Of a DNA stretch of 64,000 nt, positions 51,351-63,840 are shown piece after piece. A program made the position numbers and the translations under genes. This stretch comes from Voacanga thouarsii (lineage: Eukaryota > Streptophyta > Magnoliopsida > Gentianales > Apocynaceae). Numbering within the stretch: the first letter of the stretch is position 1; each line of letters opens with the position of its first letter. Below the pieces are notes generated by a model that made no database searches, was not told where the DNA came from, and worked only from the letters and a program-made list of their open reading frames with translations. The stretch spans positions 558,001 through 622,000 of the forward strand of contig JANUWF010001190.1 in assembly GCA_026120185.1 (NCBI GenBank), read 5' to 3'.

Positions 51351-51724
51351 ATTAATATTTATTCTGTGAATTTGTTTAATATTTATTTTTTTTTCAACCA
51401 CTAGATGTTGAAATTCATGTATTATTGACAAAGCATGACATTATATTGTGCTGTATTATTTACTATTCTATATAAGTTAAATTGGAATCGAACTAATACA
51501 ATATAAATTCAATAGTTTTGAAATTTTAAATGTTTTAATTTGGTTTGAAAATTAAATAAAAATGAGCCATCTACGTATACACAATATCTATATGAAGGAA
51601 AAAAAAAGATTTTACATTTTCTTTTTCTAGATAAAATTAAAAGTACTAATATGGCTCGTAGCTTCCGGCTACACATTTAGAATGTTGAAAACAAAATTCT
51701 ATTGTAATACGCAGTACACAACAA
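51351..51724. other. Spacer upstream of the tRNA gene
   Basis: AT-rich, with no gene recognised. The last 60 bases before the tRNA include several CAA motifs (ACACAACAAG directly before it), which are common upstream of plant tRNA genes. Confidence 0.4.
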
Positions 51725-51797
51725 GCCCGTCTAGCTCAGTCGGTAGAGCGCAAGGCTCTTAACCTTGTGGTCGTGGGTTCGAGCCCCACGGTGGGCG
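51725..51797 (+). tRNA. tRNA-Lys (CTT anticodon)
   Basis: 73 bases, no intron. Acceptor stem GCCCGTC pairs with GGTGGGC (with G-T pairs), discriminator G. The D-arm holds TAGCTCAGTCGG (A box), the anticodon loop CTCTTAA gives CTT, and the T-arm GTGGGTTCGAGCCCCAC contains the B box GGTTCGAGCCC. A TTTT run starts two bases after the tRNA, a polymerase III terminator. Decodes AAG lysine codons in the cytosol. Confidence 0.97.
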
Positions 51798-52076
51798 CTT
51801 TTCTTACAACACTTTCCTTTTCCTTTTCACAACGAATCAACAGCCCAACTAACTTTTTTTTTTTTTTTAATCTTTCACCATTTCCGAGGATTCTGCAGTG
51901 GCAGGCTGGCAGCAGATCATCATCTACCTTCGTCCATTCCTATTAGTATCTGTTTTAATTTGGGTGAAAAATTCTTCAATTAATTCCTGTTCGAGCTCAA
52001 GGTGGAAAATTCTCTCTTCCGTTTTCCATCCCGGTGACATAACCGGAGAGAAAGCTAATCTTTCGTAGTTCCTCGA

Positions 52077-55000
52077 ATGGCCGCCGCCGCATATGCGGCG
52101 TGTAGGCGCGTGCGTCTATCAGGAATCAATTCATCCTTTATTCAGACTCGATTTGATTCCAGATACATCTCTCAGCTCAGCAATTCCAACGGCAAGCGCG
52201 TCTTCCTCGTCGACACCTTAGCTCTCGTATGTCTGGAAAAAAAAAATGCCAAATGATTTCGAAATTTATGTGAGCTTCGATGTTGAAATCGAGTCCCCTA
52301 TTTCGTGAAATAAGAGCTGGTTGATTTATTTTTCTATTTATTATATATATTTGTTAGGTTAGGAGATTAGAAGCTCAAGGCGTGCCTTCGAAGCATGCCG
52401 AGGCCATTACTGGTGCTATTACTGAAGTTTTAAATGATAGCTTGGAAAATGTTGCTCAGTCCTTCGTTTCCAAAGGCGAAATGCAGAAGGTAATTTTTCC
52501 ATTGTTATTTTTCCCATTTCCATTTCGGAGTATACACATATGAATGCAATGGACAGCAATATTGAGTGTCAACTACTTACTAGAATTGATTTGTTTGTAA
52601 TTTGGATTTAGATTGAGATGACGCAAGAATCGAATTTGTCAAAATTCAAGACTGAAATTCAGAGCTCTCAGGTACTTTTCCTTTTGTAATCACGTCTGGA
52701 TTGAATCAGTGATATATTTCATTACTTTGATTAAACCTTTTTCTTTTTTTTTTGGGGGGGTGGTGGCGGTGGCTGCTTTGTTTAAATTTAGATGGATTAT
52801 CTTAGTTTCTATCTTAGGGAGTCTAAAAGGATATTCACCTTCTTAGAATTGACATTTTATACTTTTTGAGAATTTCTACTCCATAGCAAATGGTGTATCT
52901 GCGCCAACTGTGCACTTGCTAATGCTTAAAGATGGAATGCAGTGGCTACTAAGCCAACTTTAGAAACTATTCATCTTGAAGTTTGACATGATTTTGGTAA
53001 AGTTATTCCAAATTAGATCACAAAAATTTATCTCAATATGGCTGTATTTTGTAACATTTTAGTCTTGTTCTATTCCTTCCATCCCAAATTATCTGTCCTA
53101 TTTCTTGCTTAGTTTTTGTCTCAAATTATCTGTCTCGTTAGAAAATTAAGACTTAATTTACCAAATTTATTCCCATTTAATAACACTCTATTTTTCAAAT
53201 ATATTAAATAATTTCTTTTTCAACAAGTTAATTCCATTTAAATAATAGGAGAGAGAAGCAATTTAGAGTACATCAAAGTTTTGGCATTTGAGTACTTCTT
53301 AATAAATAGAGAGAGAATAAATTAAATTTTAAGGGTAAAAATAGAAGTAAAGGATTAATTGACTAAAAACTTATCTTAATACCTGCGCAATCAGTTAAAT
53401 AGGAAAGATAATTTGGGACGGAGGGAGTACATGACAGCATAACAATGTTACCACACGTATTAGATACACTGACAGCATAACAATGTTACCACACGTATTA
53501 GATACACTGAAAAGGCTCATAACTTATGTGAAAGAAAATTGATGGCATTATGATGCCCTTGATATGGCTACATCCGTTTTATTGGTCGGGCATGCCTCAA
53601 GCTATATGACGTGCTATGCCCTTAAAGAGTCGTATGAATTCTAGGGAAATTCATTTCTAATTGTCATACCTTATTTAAGTTTCCTTTGATACTTGAATCT
53701 TTGTATGATCAAATCATTGGTATTTGTACTTTCTCTTATCCTAAACACAGTCTGAATGACGACAACATTGTTGTTAGCTTTGTACTGCTAGTGAGCCATA
53801 CCATTCCCCTCCCCCCCTTTTCTGTCTATTGGAATTCCAATGGAATTAATAAAAGAGGTGGATATATGAAAATGTCAGTTCTGCTTTATATATTTAATCA
53901 TAAGTTGACTTGATGTTATGGTTGCTAAAACTGTTAAAATCTCCATCATTTGGACTTGAACCTGAGAAATTTTCTAATATTCTTGGAGAAATGCCACTGT
54001 TAAAACTGTTTGTTACAGGTTAGCTGAGTTGTGAATACTGGATAGATTTAAGAAAGCTGAATGGACAAATTCAGGGAAGGCTAATAATCAAGAAATGGCT
54101 GGTTGATCTATCATAAATAGTTCCTGCTATAGTGAAAAGCTTGATAACCTAGGGCTGTGAAATTGTTTGTGTCTTCATGATGGACTGGGGGAAAAGAATG
54201 TCAATGGTGGTGTCTCAAGTGCAACTTGCTGAAGTTCATTTGCATTCTTAATTGCTGCATTGTATTTTCAGAGGTTCATGATATGCAGCACCTGCTGATA
54301 TCAATGGGACACACAAATTTTATTCTCTAAGTCTTTTTTCCTTGTTTCTGTTGGTTTGTGTGATAGAAGAGGGAGCTGTTATAATTTGGGAACAGATGTT
54401 GAGTCATCGTCATCATAGATGAAAAGGGTGCTTCCCCTAAAGATCATTTGCTTTTTGTTTTGTGAGAGAGTCATTCTTCACTCTCACTCCTACTTGTTTT
54501 CTGTAGCACTTAAAGGACGACTATATTGGTTTACTGTGTGCTGATATAGTTAGCCATGCTGCAAGAGCTGGAGGATCTCATTTAGAGATATGAAAGGACT
54601 GAGTGCTGATGAGCTGTTATTTCTTTTGTCCTTAATGATCTGAATTTTTTTTGTTGTAAATAATGAATTTGTTGGTTTTGTTCTTAAAGGTTCATTCTTT
54701 TTCTTTTTGGGAATCGTAATGCAGGGAAACCACTTTTCTTTGCTGCAACATGAGACAGAAAAATTGAGGAGTGATATAGAGAAAATGCGGAGTGAACTGA
54801 GGTCTGCGTTAATTAGTGCTGAACTATATATATGTGGTAGCGCGCTCATTTTTTTTGCCTTTTCATTTGAACTTCAGAACATGTTATTTGATGCAGACAC
54901 GAAATTGACAAAGTTACTGCTGGGCAGCGTTTGGATTTGAACCTTGAAAGGGGGTAAGCCTTCTGTGCAAGTCAAACACACAAATGTCATCAGCATATTC

Positions 55001-55492
55001 CTAGTTCCTGGACAACATTCCCCTATCCCTTCCTGACTTCAGCCCCAAAATGACGGACCAGGAGTTCCTGGAAAGAAATCACCTTTTGTTTACAAGTCTA
55101 AATATGCAAAAGCTGTTGATGTTTACAATCAATCTCTGTTGACTTGGCATGCTGTTTTGCCATATTTTTGGAATCCTAAATATCATTTATTTCTTTTGTG
55201 CAGGAGAATTCGGGATGAGCTGGCAAATCAGAATCAAGAAACCACTAACCTTACTAACAAACTTGATCGAGTGAGTATATTATGATGCTGTTAATTGCCT
55301 TTGGTGCAAACTAGTAAAGGATTTGGGTCAATCCTTACATGTTCTGTTTCTATATCTATATGTGCATGTCAGGAAATTCATGCACTCAGGGCCCAGTTGG
55401 AAGCAGCAAAATATGAGGTCATAAAATATTGCATTGGAACCCTTGTTTCTATCTCTGCTGTAGGTCTGGCTGTAGTCCGCATCCTGATGTAA
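52077..55492 (+). CDS. Mitochondrial DUF1640 coiled-coil protein (FMP32/CCDC90/MCUR1 family)
   Basis: Seven exons: 52077-52226, 52358-52489, 52612-52671, 54725-54801, 54897-54953, 55204-55270, 55373-55492 (TAA); 663 nt, 220 aa, all GT-AG. The N-terminus is Ala/Arg-rich without acidic residues (MAAAAYAACRRVRLSG), as expected of a mitochondrial presequence. Then comes the family head FLVDTLALVRRLEAQGVPSK, a long coiled coil (LLQHETEKLRSDIEKMRSEL, HEIDKV, NQETTNLTNKLDREIHALRA) and one C-terminal membrane span (YCIGTLVSISAVGLAVVRIL). Relatives sit in the inner mitochondrial membrane and affect respiratory complexes or calcium uptake; the plant role is not established. The tRNA-Lys lies 280 bases upstream on the same strand. 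Confidence 0.93.
53073..53427. mobile_element. Stowaway MITE in intron 3 of the DUF1640 gene
   Basis: 355 bp flanked by TA. Left end TTCCTTCCATCCCAAATTAT; the right end read inward is CTCCCTCCGTCCCAAATTAT, the classic Stowaway terminus. Non-coding interior. Confidence 0.85.
53433..53508 (+). repeat. Perfect 38-bp tandem duplication
   Basis: The unit starting GACAGCATAACAATG and ending GATACACT occurs twice back to back (53433-53470, 53471-53508) without a mismatch, just right of the Stowaway element, within the intron. Perfect identity suggests it is recent. Confidence 0.9.
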
Positions 55493-58400
55493 GTCCGTTT
55501 TATGACAATTTAATAGCATGTATTATCTTTAGAAACACATCAAGTGTATCACTTGTTCCAAACCCTCCATTTGTGAGCAAAAAGAGGAAGTGAATTTAAT
55601 AACAATAGCACAGCAACACTGATTAGATTTTCTTTTCTTTAATCGTTTCCTTGAGCAAATAGCTGTGCAGCACATTTATTAACAGATAACCATAAAAGCT
55701 TTACAAACAAGCCTTGTGAGAGGTTTATAATTCTATATAATTAATTGAACTTACAGACAGGGTTTGGTATATTTGCTTGCGTGCGGTGATCACCATCAAT
55801 GTCACTGTCTTAATTTTGGTCTTTTACTTTCTCAAAGCGATGGATATAAACTAGTTTTGCAACTTGATTTGAAGATGTTCCATTGGCTTACACTTCATAC
55901 ATGTTTCACTCGTATGCATAATTCAGCAGAATAGATCCCAGCGTCATACTAATTGTACAGATATGCAGGCTCTGGGGACCTGGGGTCTATCTTTTCATTA
56001 GGACAAATTTGCACTTCAGCTCGAATTATATTGTTACTTTCTAGATGTGATTATTGGAATTTGTCCGGGTTGTGGGAATGCCGGAGTTTTTTCGTCTCAT
56101 AGATGCAAGGCTGACATATTTGACGAAAGAAACCCGATTTGCTTTGCAGAACTTTTAAGACTGTTTTTGTGGTTCTAGGTGCTTGACCATTCCATGGCCG
56201 ACCCCAAAGTTCTGGAATTAAATGTGGACTTCCTTTTTTCTAGAATGAGTCGTATTATTCATTTTCTTTATACAAGAAGAAGAATGGCTTTAGTCTTGTT
56301 AGAGTTTTCCTTTAAAGGCTAAGCTCTCTTCGTTTTGATTATTGATAATAGGTGCAGTGCAGTATCTGAGCTGTGCTTTGAGCTTTGCTTTTCTCATGCA
56401 CGCACCATGAAAATCAGAGTGAGAGAGAATGAGAGATTGTGGGGCTGCTACCCTAGCCGAGATGTTAGCTTTCAAAACGATGACTCTTGCTTTGATCGTT
56501 ATTAATTAATTAATAACATATTATGGATAGGAGGTGGGATTAGATTAGGGATCTCAGAGACTCAGTAGCCTCTCCATCCGTCTGATAGTGCTAACGAAGT
56601 TGAAAAGAGCCAACAAAGAACCGAACCGTCAATTGGATGCGAGCCACTAATTCCCTCCGCAATCTACTTTTTGTCCAGCTTCGTTGGCCTGACGCACTCT
56701 GTCCCGCTGAATGGACAAAATCTTCTCTTCTTTTAGAATTTAAATGCACATCTTATATGCACGTGTCTATCATCTTCTATATGATTGATTCTAAAAATCA
56801 TCCAAAAGTAACTGCACTTACAGCAATCAAAACATTAATATACGAGGGGGAAAAAAAAAGATACTCATATTGACAGTTTGTGCACAAGTGAAGTCCTAGC
56901 GTGAAGTAGGAGAAGGACAGCTAGAAACGAAAAGCATAACGAAAAGGTTTTTTTTTTTTTTTTTTCTCATGTAAGCTCAACACTAAATAGTTAATTATTG
57001 ATTAGCAAAATGAGAAATTGTTTTGAGTCTGATATTCATCACAAATGGGAGAGAAGTTAAGATCCTTATGGAGACATCTCGATGTTATTTGCTGTCTATC
57101 TATCCAAGGCAGAATGCTACTATATCCAAAGCTAATTTGTTAATCCAAATTATCAATCTTCCCCGACAAACAAGAAGTTGGCAGTAGTACTCAAATTTAC
57201 TTATTGGATAGGACTTGATTATCAATGAACCCGTCTCTCTCTTTCTCTCTATTAAGGTGAATTAATGCTGCGGTGCATGTGAATACATTTGTTTCTGAGT
57301 CAGAAATTTCTAATTGTAGTGTACAGATTCAATGGCCACACTGCGTAAAGACAAGAAGAGGAAAACAATCTCAACAATATTGTCAATGTTAACCCCTTCT
57401 ACATAATTAGTATTTATTTATTTCCAGAATGAAAAATAAGAATGTACTTTGAACAAGTCTTCCAATAACAATAATAAAGAATTTCTAAATTCCTTTCTGA
57501 TGCAACTATGAGGAAGGACAGAAGAAACCTATTGTGGTCCTATAATAGAGAGATAGGTGTCTGAAATTTGATGCAGGATTTTGACATATTAGCCTGGATA
57601 TTTGTTAGATATATCTACCTTTTGAAGAGGAAAATCATTACCGTCGGCTTGGAAAAAACATATCTGACTTTGCATTTGCTGTGTTTATACTTGAAGCAAT
57701 GGGAAGTCGAAAACGTAATGTGATTGAAATTCTTAACCATAGGCTTTTGGAAGTCAGCAGCAGACATCAAAGAGAGTCTCAATGGAATTAGAGCCTAGTT
57801 AGCAAAAAAGTCTTGCAATCTGATAGCGATCCATCGTATTATGTACCATATAATGTATTATTATCTTCATTATTTAACTACATTAATTTAGCTTGGTAAG
57901 AAATAGTTCTTCACATTTAAAATATTATACGTTTTCTTTCTTTAATTCTTGGTCAATAAATATATCAGTATAAAATTTATAGCTTGGAGGTATTACTGAT
58001 GAAACTCTATAAAAATATAAGTTATGCTTATGTACAGATTCAAAAATTTATTTAGAACAAGTCGAAGAAAGTAAATTATAAAAAATAATATTATAAATTA
58101 TAAAAAGTAAAAACTCAAATTTATATAGAACTTTTTGTTTTTTTTTAAAAATAAATAGTTTATAAATATTTTGGAAGGACGAACATCACCCAATGCATTT
58201 AAGGCTTCCATCCTCCTTGTAAATGAAGATGAGTAAGTGTATCTAACTTGAGGCTATGTGTCACCTAACTTTTTTATACGTGTCTTATATATATGTAGAA
58301 AGAGAGAGATGGAGGGAGTGAGATTTTTGTTTTTAATGGGAAAAAAAGGCCACAAATTTAATATTATGAAGTATGCACAATTGAAAATAAGCAAGTTTCT

Positions 58401-58889
58401 TGCCAATGTTTCTGACGTTTGGGAAGAATCAATGTTGTTTGTGCTAAGGCAATATGAAAGTTGACCCAACACTCACCTAATATATGTATATATACATACA
58501 TGTATATATATATTATTTCCTTCACTTGTCACATGCAAATTATACAGTTACAGATAAATGTAGAGAAAAAACAGAAGGGTTTCCGATTCTGACAATGTAT
58601 GTGAAATGGTTGATAAAAGATTGGAATTTTACAAACCATATCTTCAAATAGAAACAAATGAAAGAGAGAGTTCCAAATATCCACATACAATTCATCTACT
58701 ACTCTTTTGTCCATGGCCCATCAAATTGTTGCGGTCAATTATTTCCTTTTTTGTTTTCTTCTTAAATTTATATATATATAAAAAAAAAGAAAGGAAAAGA
58801 AAAAGGCAATTACAAAGAGAGGAAGAAGACCCTCCATGGTTGTATGATGGAAACAAATCTCAGCCGTTACATCTCTGTGTGCAATCAAC
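55493..58889. other. Intergenic region between convergent DUF1640 and CYP84A genes
   Basis: No gene recognised in 3.4 kb. The first few hundred bases are probably DUF1640 3' UTR, and the last ones the 3' UTR of the minus-strand CYP84A gene. Short frames at 56637-56873, 58258-58472 and 58606-58896 have no family resemblance. Poly-T at 56947-56966 and AT-rich tracts are the only visible structure. Confidence 0.5.
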
Positions 58890-61800
58890 TCAGTAGAGTG
58901 GACAAAGCAAACGCGGACTGGGCACAGCAATGAGTCGAGTCGCTCTTGGAGCAGTGAGTCCAAACACGTCTTCTGTGTCAAGCTCACTAGGCTTCATCCC
59001 ATCAGGTAACTCCCACGTAAAACAATGAAGAAGATGAGCCACTGCAACCTCCAAAGCATAAAGCCCTAGTTGCATGCCGGGGCAAGACCTCCGACCCGAC
59101 CCGAATGGTATGAACTCGAAATGGTTGCCCTTAAAGTCTGGGACGCCCTCCTTGAGAAACCTAGATGGCTTGAAGCTTTCCGGGTCCTCCCACGAGCCCT
59201 CGTCCCGTGCGATAGCCCATGAATTGATCATGACACGTGTCTTGGCCGGAATGTGGTAGCCTGCGACCTCGGCGTCCTCGGCGGTCTCGTGGAGGTGAAG
59301 GGGGATGGGAGGGTGGAGGCGGAGGGTTTCCTTCATGCAGCATTTCAAGTAAGTTAGCTTGTCGAAATCACTCTCTTCGACTTTCCTGTCGAGGCCGACG
59401 ACGTCGGCCAGTTCTTGTTGCACCTTCTTGAGGTCCTCAGGACTTCTCATCAGCTCTGCCATGGCCCATTCTATGGCGGATGCGACTGTCTCTGTCCCAC
59501 CAAACATCACGTCCTGAAAATGAAAACCATCAAAAAACCATAAGAATCACAGATTGAAAATAAATTGCTGGAGGGCCTTCCACGGGAACTGATTTTATCA
59601 CAGTTCACTTTTCACCTAACACTGATCTAGATGGAAGATATGTGTTTCGGTATGACCTTCAAGCTTCAATAAACTATTAGAGATAATATATTCAACGTAC
59701 AACAATATGTTCAAGTACAATCTTATCTTACAATTTCTCCAATTCCTTCCAACTTCTAACTAAGCACAAGCACAAATCAATACGTAATTTTTCCTTTTTT
59801 TTCTCTCTCTCTCTCAAGAACGTCATATGAGGTTAGAGATTAAAAAGCCATCTTCAACAAAACTTCTTGAGATAAGGCTCTCGTACGAGACAACTTCTTA
59901 TGCATTGGGGAAGGAGATATATAAAATTAGCCCAGTGAACTAGTCAGGTTCTTGAATGTTAAGTATCCGTATAAATTACTTAATACAATTTAGGTACTTT
60001 CTAAGTATTGTATTTCAAAAGAAGATTAACTGTGTTTCTTTTGTACCCAAAAAAATGTAAGGGAAAAAAAATGAAAACAGAAAAGCTTAAGAAGTTGCCA
60101 GAGCATTCTATTTGGACATTTGTAATAATTCTGTGAAGCCATAACATTGATTATTTTTAGTGCTGAGCCGACTTTCATAGTCATATCATATGGTAAAAAC
60201 TGAGAGTGCAGATCCATCATTTAATAGGAGTCAATTATTTCCATAACCTAGAACGTTCTAGTCTTTAGATCCTGGATTTTCTTCTCTTCAACCAAAGGAA
60301 AAAACTTAAATAAATCTCTTTTCTGAAAAAGAAAAAGGAAAGATCATTTCCAATGAATTTATGCACAGTGAATTGTATTTCATGTGTATTCAAAATTTTA
60401 CGTGTAGGCAATTATAAAAAAGAGGATATTTGTGGGGTTAAAGAATTTGTATAGAACTGTCTTTTCGTGGAGGAAGATGCAACATTGATGGCCACATCCA
60501 CTTGCAACACAAATATGTTTGGGACCCTACCGTGTTGAGTGTTACAGCGGCCATTTTTTGGAAAATGAAAACAATGGAATTCAATCGTGAGGTCATTTGG
60601 TGGATGAATTTGCTTTCATTTTCTTATTTAGCAATCAGCAACTCACGCGAAAGAAAAATTAGCATTTCATTTGAAAAGAATTAGTGATGCATTCGTCTCG
60701 AAAGTCGTTTCCAATTCTACTAATAAAACATTATACTTGACACTTTGTTTTTTTTTAATTTAAATTCCTTATAATTAGTAATTTTTCAATGAATTAGAAT
60801 TAAAACTATTTTGCCAATTTTAACATAACCTGTGTCAATTGAATTGCATGTTTATCTAGGCTAATGAACAAGAAGTAAGTACTGTTTCTTGTCCAACCAA
60901 AAAAAAAAAGCACAGCAAGAAGAGAGCAAGAATATATTTCTGATGTTGTGGTTTTTGCTTACCATGATGATGGCTTTAATGTTATCCCTCGTCAATTTGA
61001 TGGAGTTCTGTGAGTCTTCAGACTCGGAGACTTGTGCCTCATCGCCGTAAAAAGCTAGCAACTCATCCACCATGTCAGCGTCTGCAGCATCAATAGAACC
61101 CTTGTTAGCCTTTCTTTTCTGCACATGATCATCGATGATGGCGTCGATGAAACGATCAAGAGCAGCACGAGATTTGACAAGTCTATTGTTTAGCCCTTGA
61201 GGATCTATCCAGCCGAGCCAAGGAATAAAATCAGCTATGTTGAAAGCACCAAACAGTTTAGAAAACTCCTGCAAAATCTTGATGAACTCATCTTGGTCCT
61301 CAGTCGAAATCGTTCCAAAGGCAGATCGGTTGATAATGTCCCGAGTAAGCCCAAACACCAACTCACCGATGTTAATGGCGGTGCCGGTGCTAGTAGCCAC
61401 AGTTCGAATCATGCCATCAACCTCATCTCGTACAGAGTCCCAAGACTCGGCCCTTCTACGGCTGAAGAGCTTCATGACACAGAGCTTCCTCATTTGTCGC
61501 CAAAAGGGACCATAATGAGCAAAAGCCATATCAGCTCTATCGTAAGTTAGGTAACTTATGGCAGTATTCGCCGGACGGTTGGAAAAGATGTTGTCTTGAA
61601 CTTGCAGAACTTGCCGGGCTATTTCGGGGCTGGACACCGTCACCATATGAAGATTACCCATTTTGAGATAGAATAGGCCTCCATATTTCTTGGCAAGTTT
61701 TGCAAGCCCCCGGTGAGTTAACTGATCCATCATCATCATGTTCCCGATGAAAGGCCAACCTCTTGGCCCCGGTGGATATGGTTTCCGCCGAAATCTTGAT

Positions 61801-61892
61801 AGCAGAAACAGGAACACCAGAGGAACAACAAACAAAAGTAGCAGCGTCTCAGCTTCAAAAGCTTGAAGAAGAGAATTCATTTTCTTCTCCAT
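58890..61892 (-). CDS. F5H: Ferulate/coniferaldehyde 5-hydroxylase, cytochrome P450 CYP84A
   Basis: Two exons on the minus strand: 60963-61892 (310 codons) and 58890-59513 (207 codons plus TGA), 517 aa, split by a 1449-bp GT-AG intron after KAIIM. CYP84A enzymes hydroxylate coniferaldehyde and coniferyl alcohol at C5, directing monolignols to syringyl lignin and sinapate esters; they sit on the ER. Visible are the N-terminal membrane anchor (about 15-34), the Pro-rich hinge PYPPGPRGWP (38-47), the I-helix oxygen-binding motif GGTET (315-319), ExxR in KETLR (E372, R375), the PSRF motif, and the heme loop FGSGRRSCPG with Cys454. DVMFGGTETVASAIEWAM and the PDGMKPSEL/DVFGLTAP end are characteristic of CYP84A rather than CYP75 or CYP98. 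The first ATG (61892) precedes a second in-frame ATG (Met5); either could be used. Confidence 0.96.
59514..60962 (-). other. Intron 1 of the CYP84A gene
   Basis: A 1.4-kb single intron. It contains only short spurious frames (60026-60220, 60502-60684) and a TCTCTCTC tract at 59804. No transposon termini were recognised. Confidence 0.6.
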
Positions 61893-62059
61893 GACGGATG
61901 AATCCTCCTCCTCTCTCTATCTCTTGTGGCTTACACTACTTTGTATTTGTGCGAGAGATTTTTGGAGTTTTTCTTGATCACTGTGTGTGGTGATGATTCT
62001 TTTTTATGAGATGATCTGCAACCAAATGTTGCTGGTTTTTGCTCGGTGTATATGAGGGG

Positions 62060-62069
62060 CTATATATAG
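62060..62069 (-). promoter_or_regulatory. TATA box of the CYP84A gene
   Basis: CTATATATAG lies 168 bases upstream of the start codon on the minus strand, with a G/C-balanced leader between. Transcription would start near 62035, giving a 5' UTR of about 140 bases. A TTGACC W-box-like motif is at about 62102. Confidence 0.6.
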
Positions 62070-62195
62070 AACTTCCTTTTAAAAAAGGTTGATCCTGTTT
62101 TGTTGACCCAAGTTGGCTTGATTTTCTTTTCTTTTCTTGTTTTTTTTTCCTTCTGTTTATTTATTCTAAGACGTGCACACCATTTTTATTATTTA

Positions 62196-62510
62196 CTCCC
62201 TCGTCCCTATTTATCTGTTACAATCAAAAAGTTTTAGGGTCTTTTTTTATTTTTCACATTAAAAAAAATTAAGTATCATTAATATTAATTTTATTATTAT
62301 ACCCTTATATTAAATAATTATAAAAAATAAAAATGTAATAACTTTAGAGAGAGTTGAGTAAATAAAACAAGAAAATAATTGTGGAGAACATTAAATTCAA
62401 TAATACTTTTAGAATGTATAAATAAAGTTGTATGAATTTAATATACTAACTAATTTTTCTTAAACTGTATAAAGTAATTAATTGTGATAGATAAATAAGG
62501 ACAAATAGAG
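62196..62510. mobile_element. Stowaway-like MITE, family 1, intact copy, in the CYP84A upstream region
   Basis: 315 bp flanked by TA (62194-62195 and 62511-62512). Left end CTCCCTCGTCCCTATTTATC; the right end read inward is CTCTATTTGTCCTTATTTAT. Its left edge is about 130 bp above the CYP84A TATA box. Non-coding. Confidence 0.75.
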
Positions 62511-62512
62511 TA

Positions 62513-63573
62513 CTATTATTACAAGGTTATCCTTGTAATTGACTAATTTGCTCCACCCTATTGGAATTCTTTGACTGTCCAGATCCGATCTGGGTCCTAT
62601 ATTCAATTTTCATTTATATTTAAAGACAATTCAACTTAACTAATTCTTTTAAAAATTTTTTAAATTGCTGTCTAAAAGCCAAAATATAATTAATTAGATT
62701 TATTACGCTGTTATTAATTAAAGATGACGACAAAAAAGATATGAAGAAGACTTTATTGTGTTTGTTTCGTTAGTTATTTACTTTACTTAAAGTCACCATA
62801 AATTTATGAAATGGGACATTTTCTATGTTAATATAGGTATTTGGCCCACTTGGATAAGCTGATTAATGAATTGTTTTTATTACCACAAAAACAAAATCAA
62901 TTTGCCGTTGGAGGCAAAGCCAAAGGATTTTGTATAAAATAATATTATATTTATTTCATATTATTTAATTTTTTAATTATCTATACACATATTAAAAATA
63001 TTGAAATTAATAAGTATTTTTTTATATTTTTAAATTTATTTATAACAAATATAAGAATAAATAATTATTTACGAATTTTTTATTTTTTCATTAAATATAA
63101 TTTAATTAAAATAAAAAAATATTAATTATTAATATACGTGAATATATAAAAAATTAGATATTATAAAATAAAATATAAAGATTAAATAATATGAAATAGA
63201 AGGAGTTAGATGAGTTTCTAAAAAAGAAAAATTGAAGAATGCAATAAGCATTTACAAGATTTTAAAAAGAAAAAAAAAATACACCATTCGTCCTTGAGTA
63301 TACTTATATTGACCACCTTTTCCTCGGTCGGTGCACAGCCAATTTTTTGTTCACAAGAACTCCTTTTTGTTAGTATTAAATTTGAGTAAACACCCATTAC
63401 GTGTTCTCATTAATTATTTCTGTATTGGATCCTACTTTTGTCTTTTGTTGTTAATTCTGAATGACGTCTCTCCCTGCCTTGGCTCTGTTTTTGTTCCCTC
63501 CCTTGGGACCTTACTTTTGTATTAATTCTCAATAACGTCCTGTTGCAAGTCTCTTATTATCTCTTTTTAAGTT
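62513..63573. other. Distal upstream sequence of CYP84A
   Basis: AT-rich, no gene recognised. 63330-63540 is less AT-rich and holds an open frame (63331-63525) with no recognisable protein. Confidence 0.45.
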
Positions 63574-63840
63574 CTCTTTTCGTCTCATAATATAAATTGT
63601 TTGACTTAATTTCACACATATTAAGATTTTTAAAAACAAAATGACTTCATATTTTCTCTTCCTAAAATATTCTTATTTAAATGTCTTGGAAACAAAATAA
63701 GATATGAGAGAGAAAGCGAATAATAAATGAGGATAAAAATATAAAAATAATTTTAAAACTTTTTTAAAAAGTCCCAAATGACTTATAATTTGAGACAATA
63801 AAAATAGTCTCTAACGACTTATATTATGGAGCGGAATGAA
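63574..63840. mobile_element. Stowaway-like MITE, family 2
   Basis: Left end CTCTTTTCGTCTCATAATAT; the right end read inward is TTCATTCCGCTCCATAATAT. It shares AATTTCACACATATTAAGA with the copy at 19631-19901. Boundaries are approximate. Confidence 0.6.
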
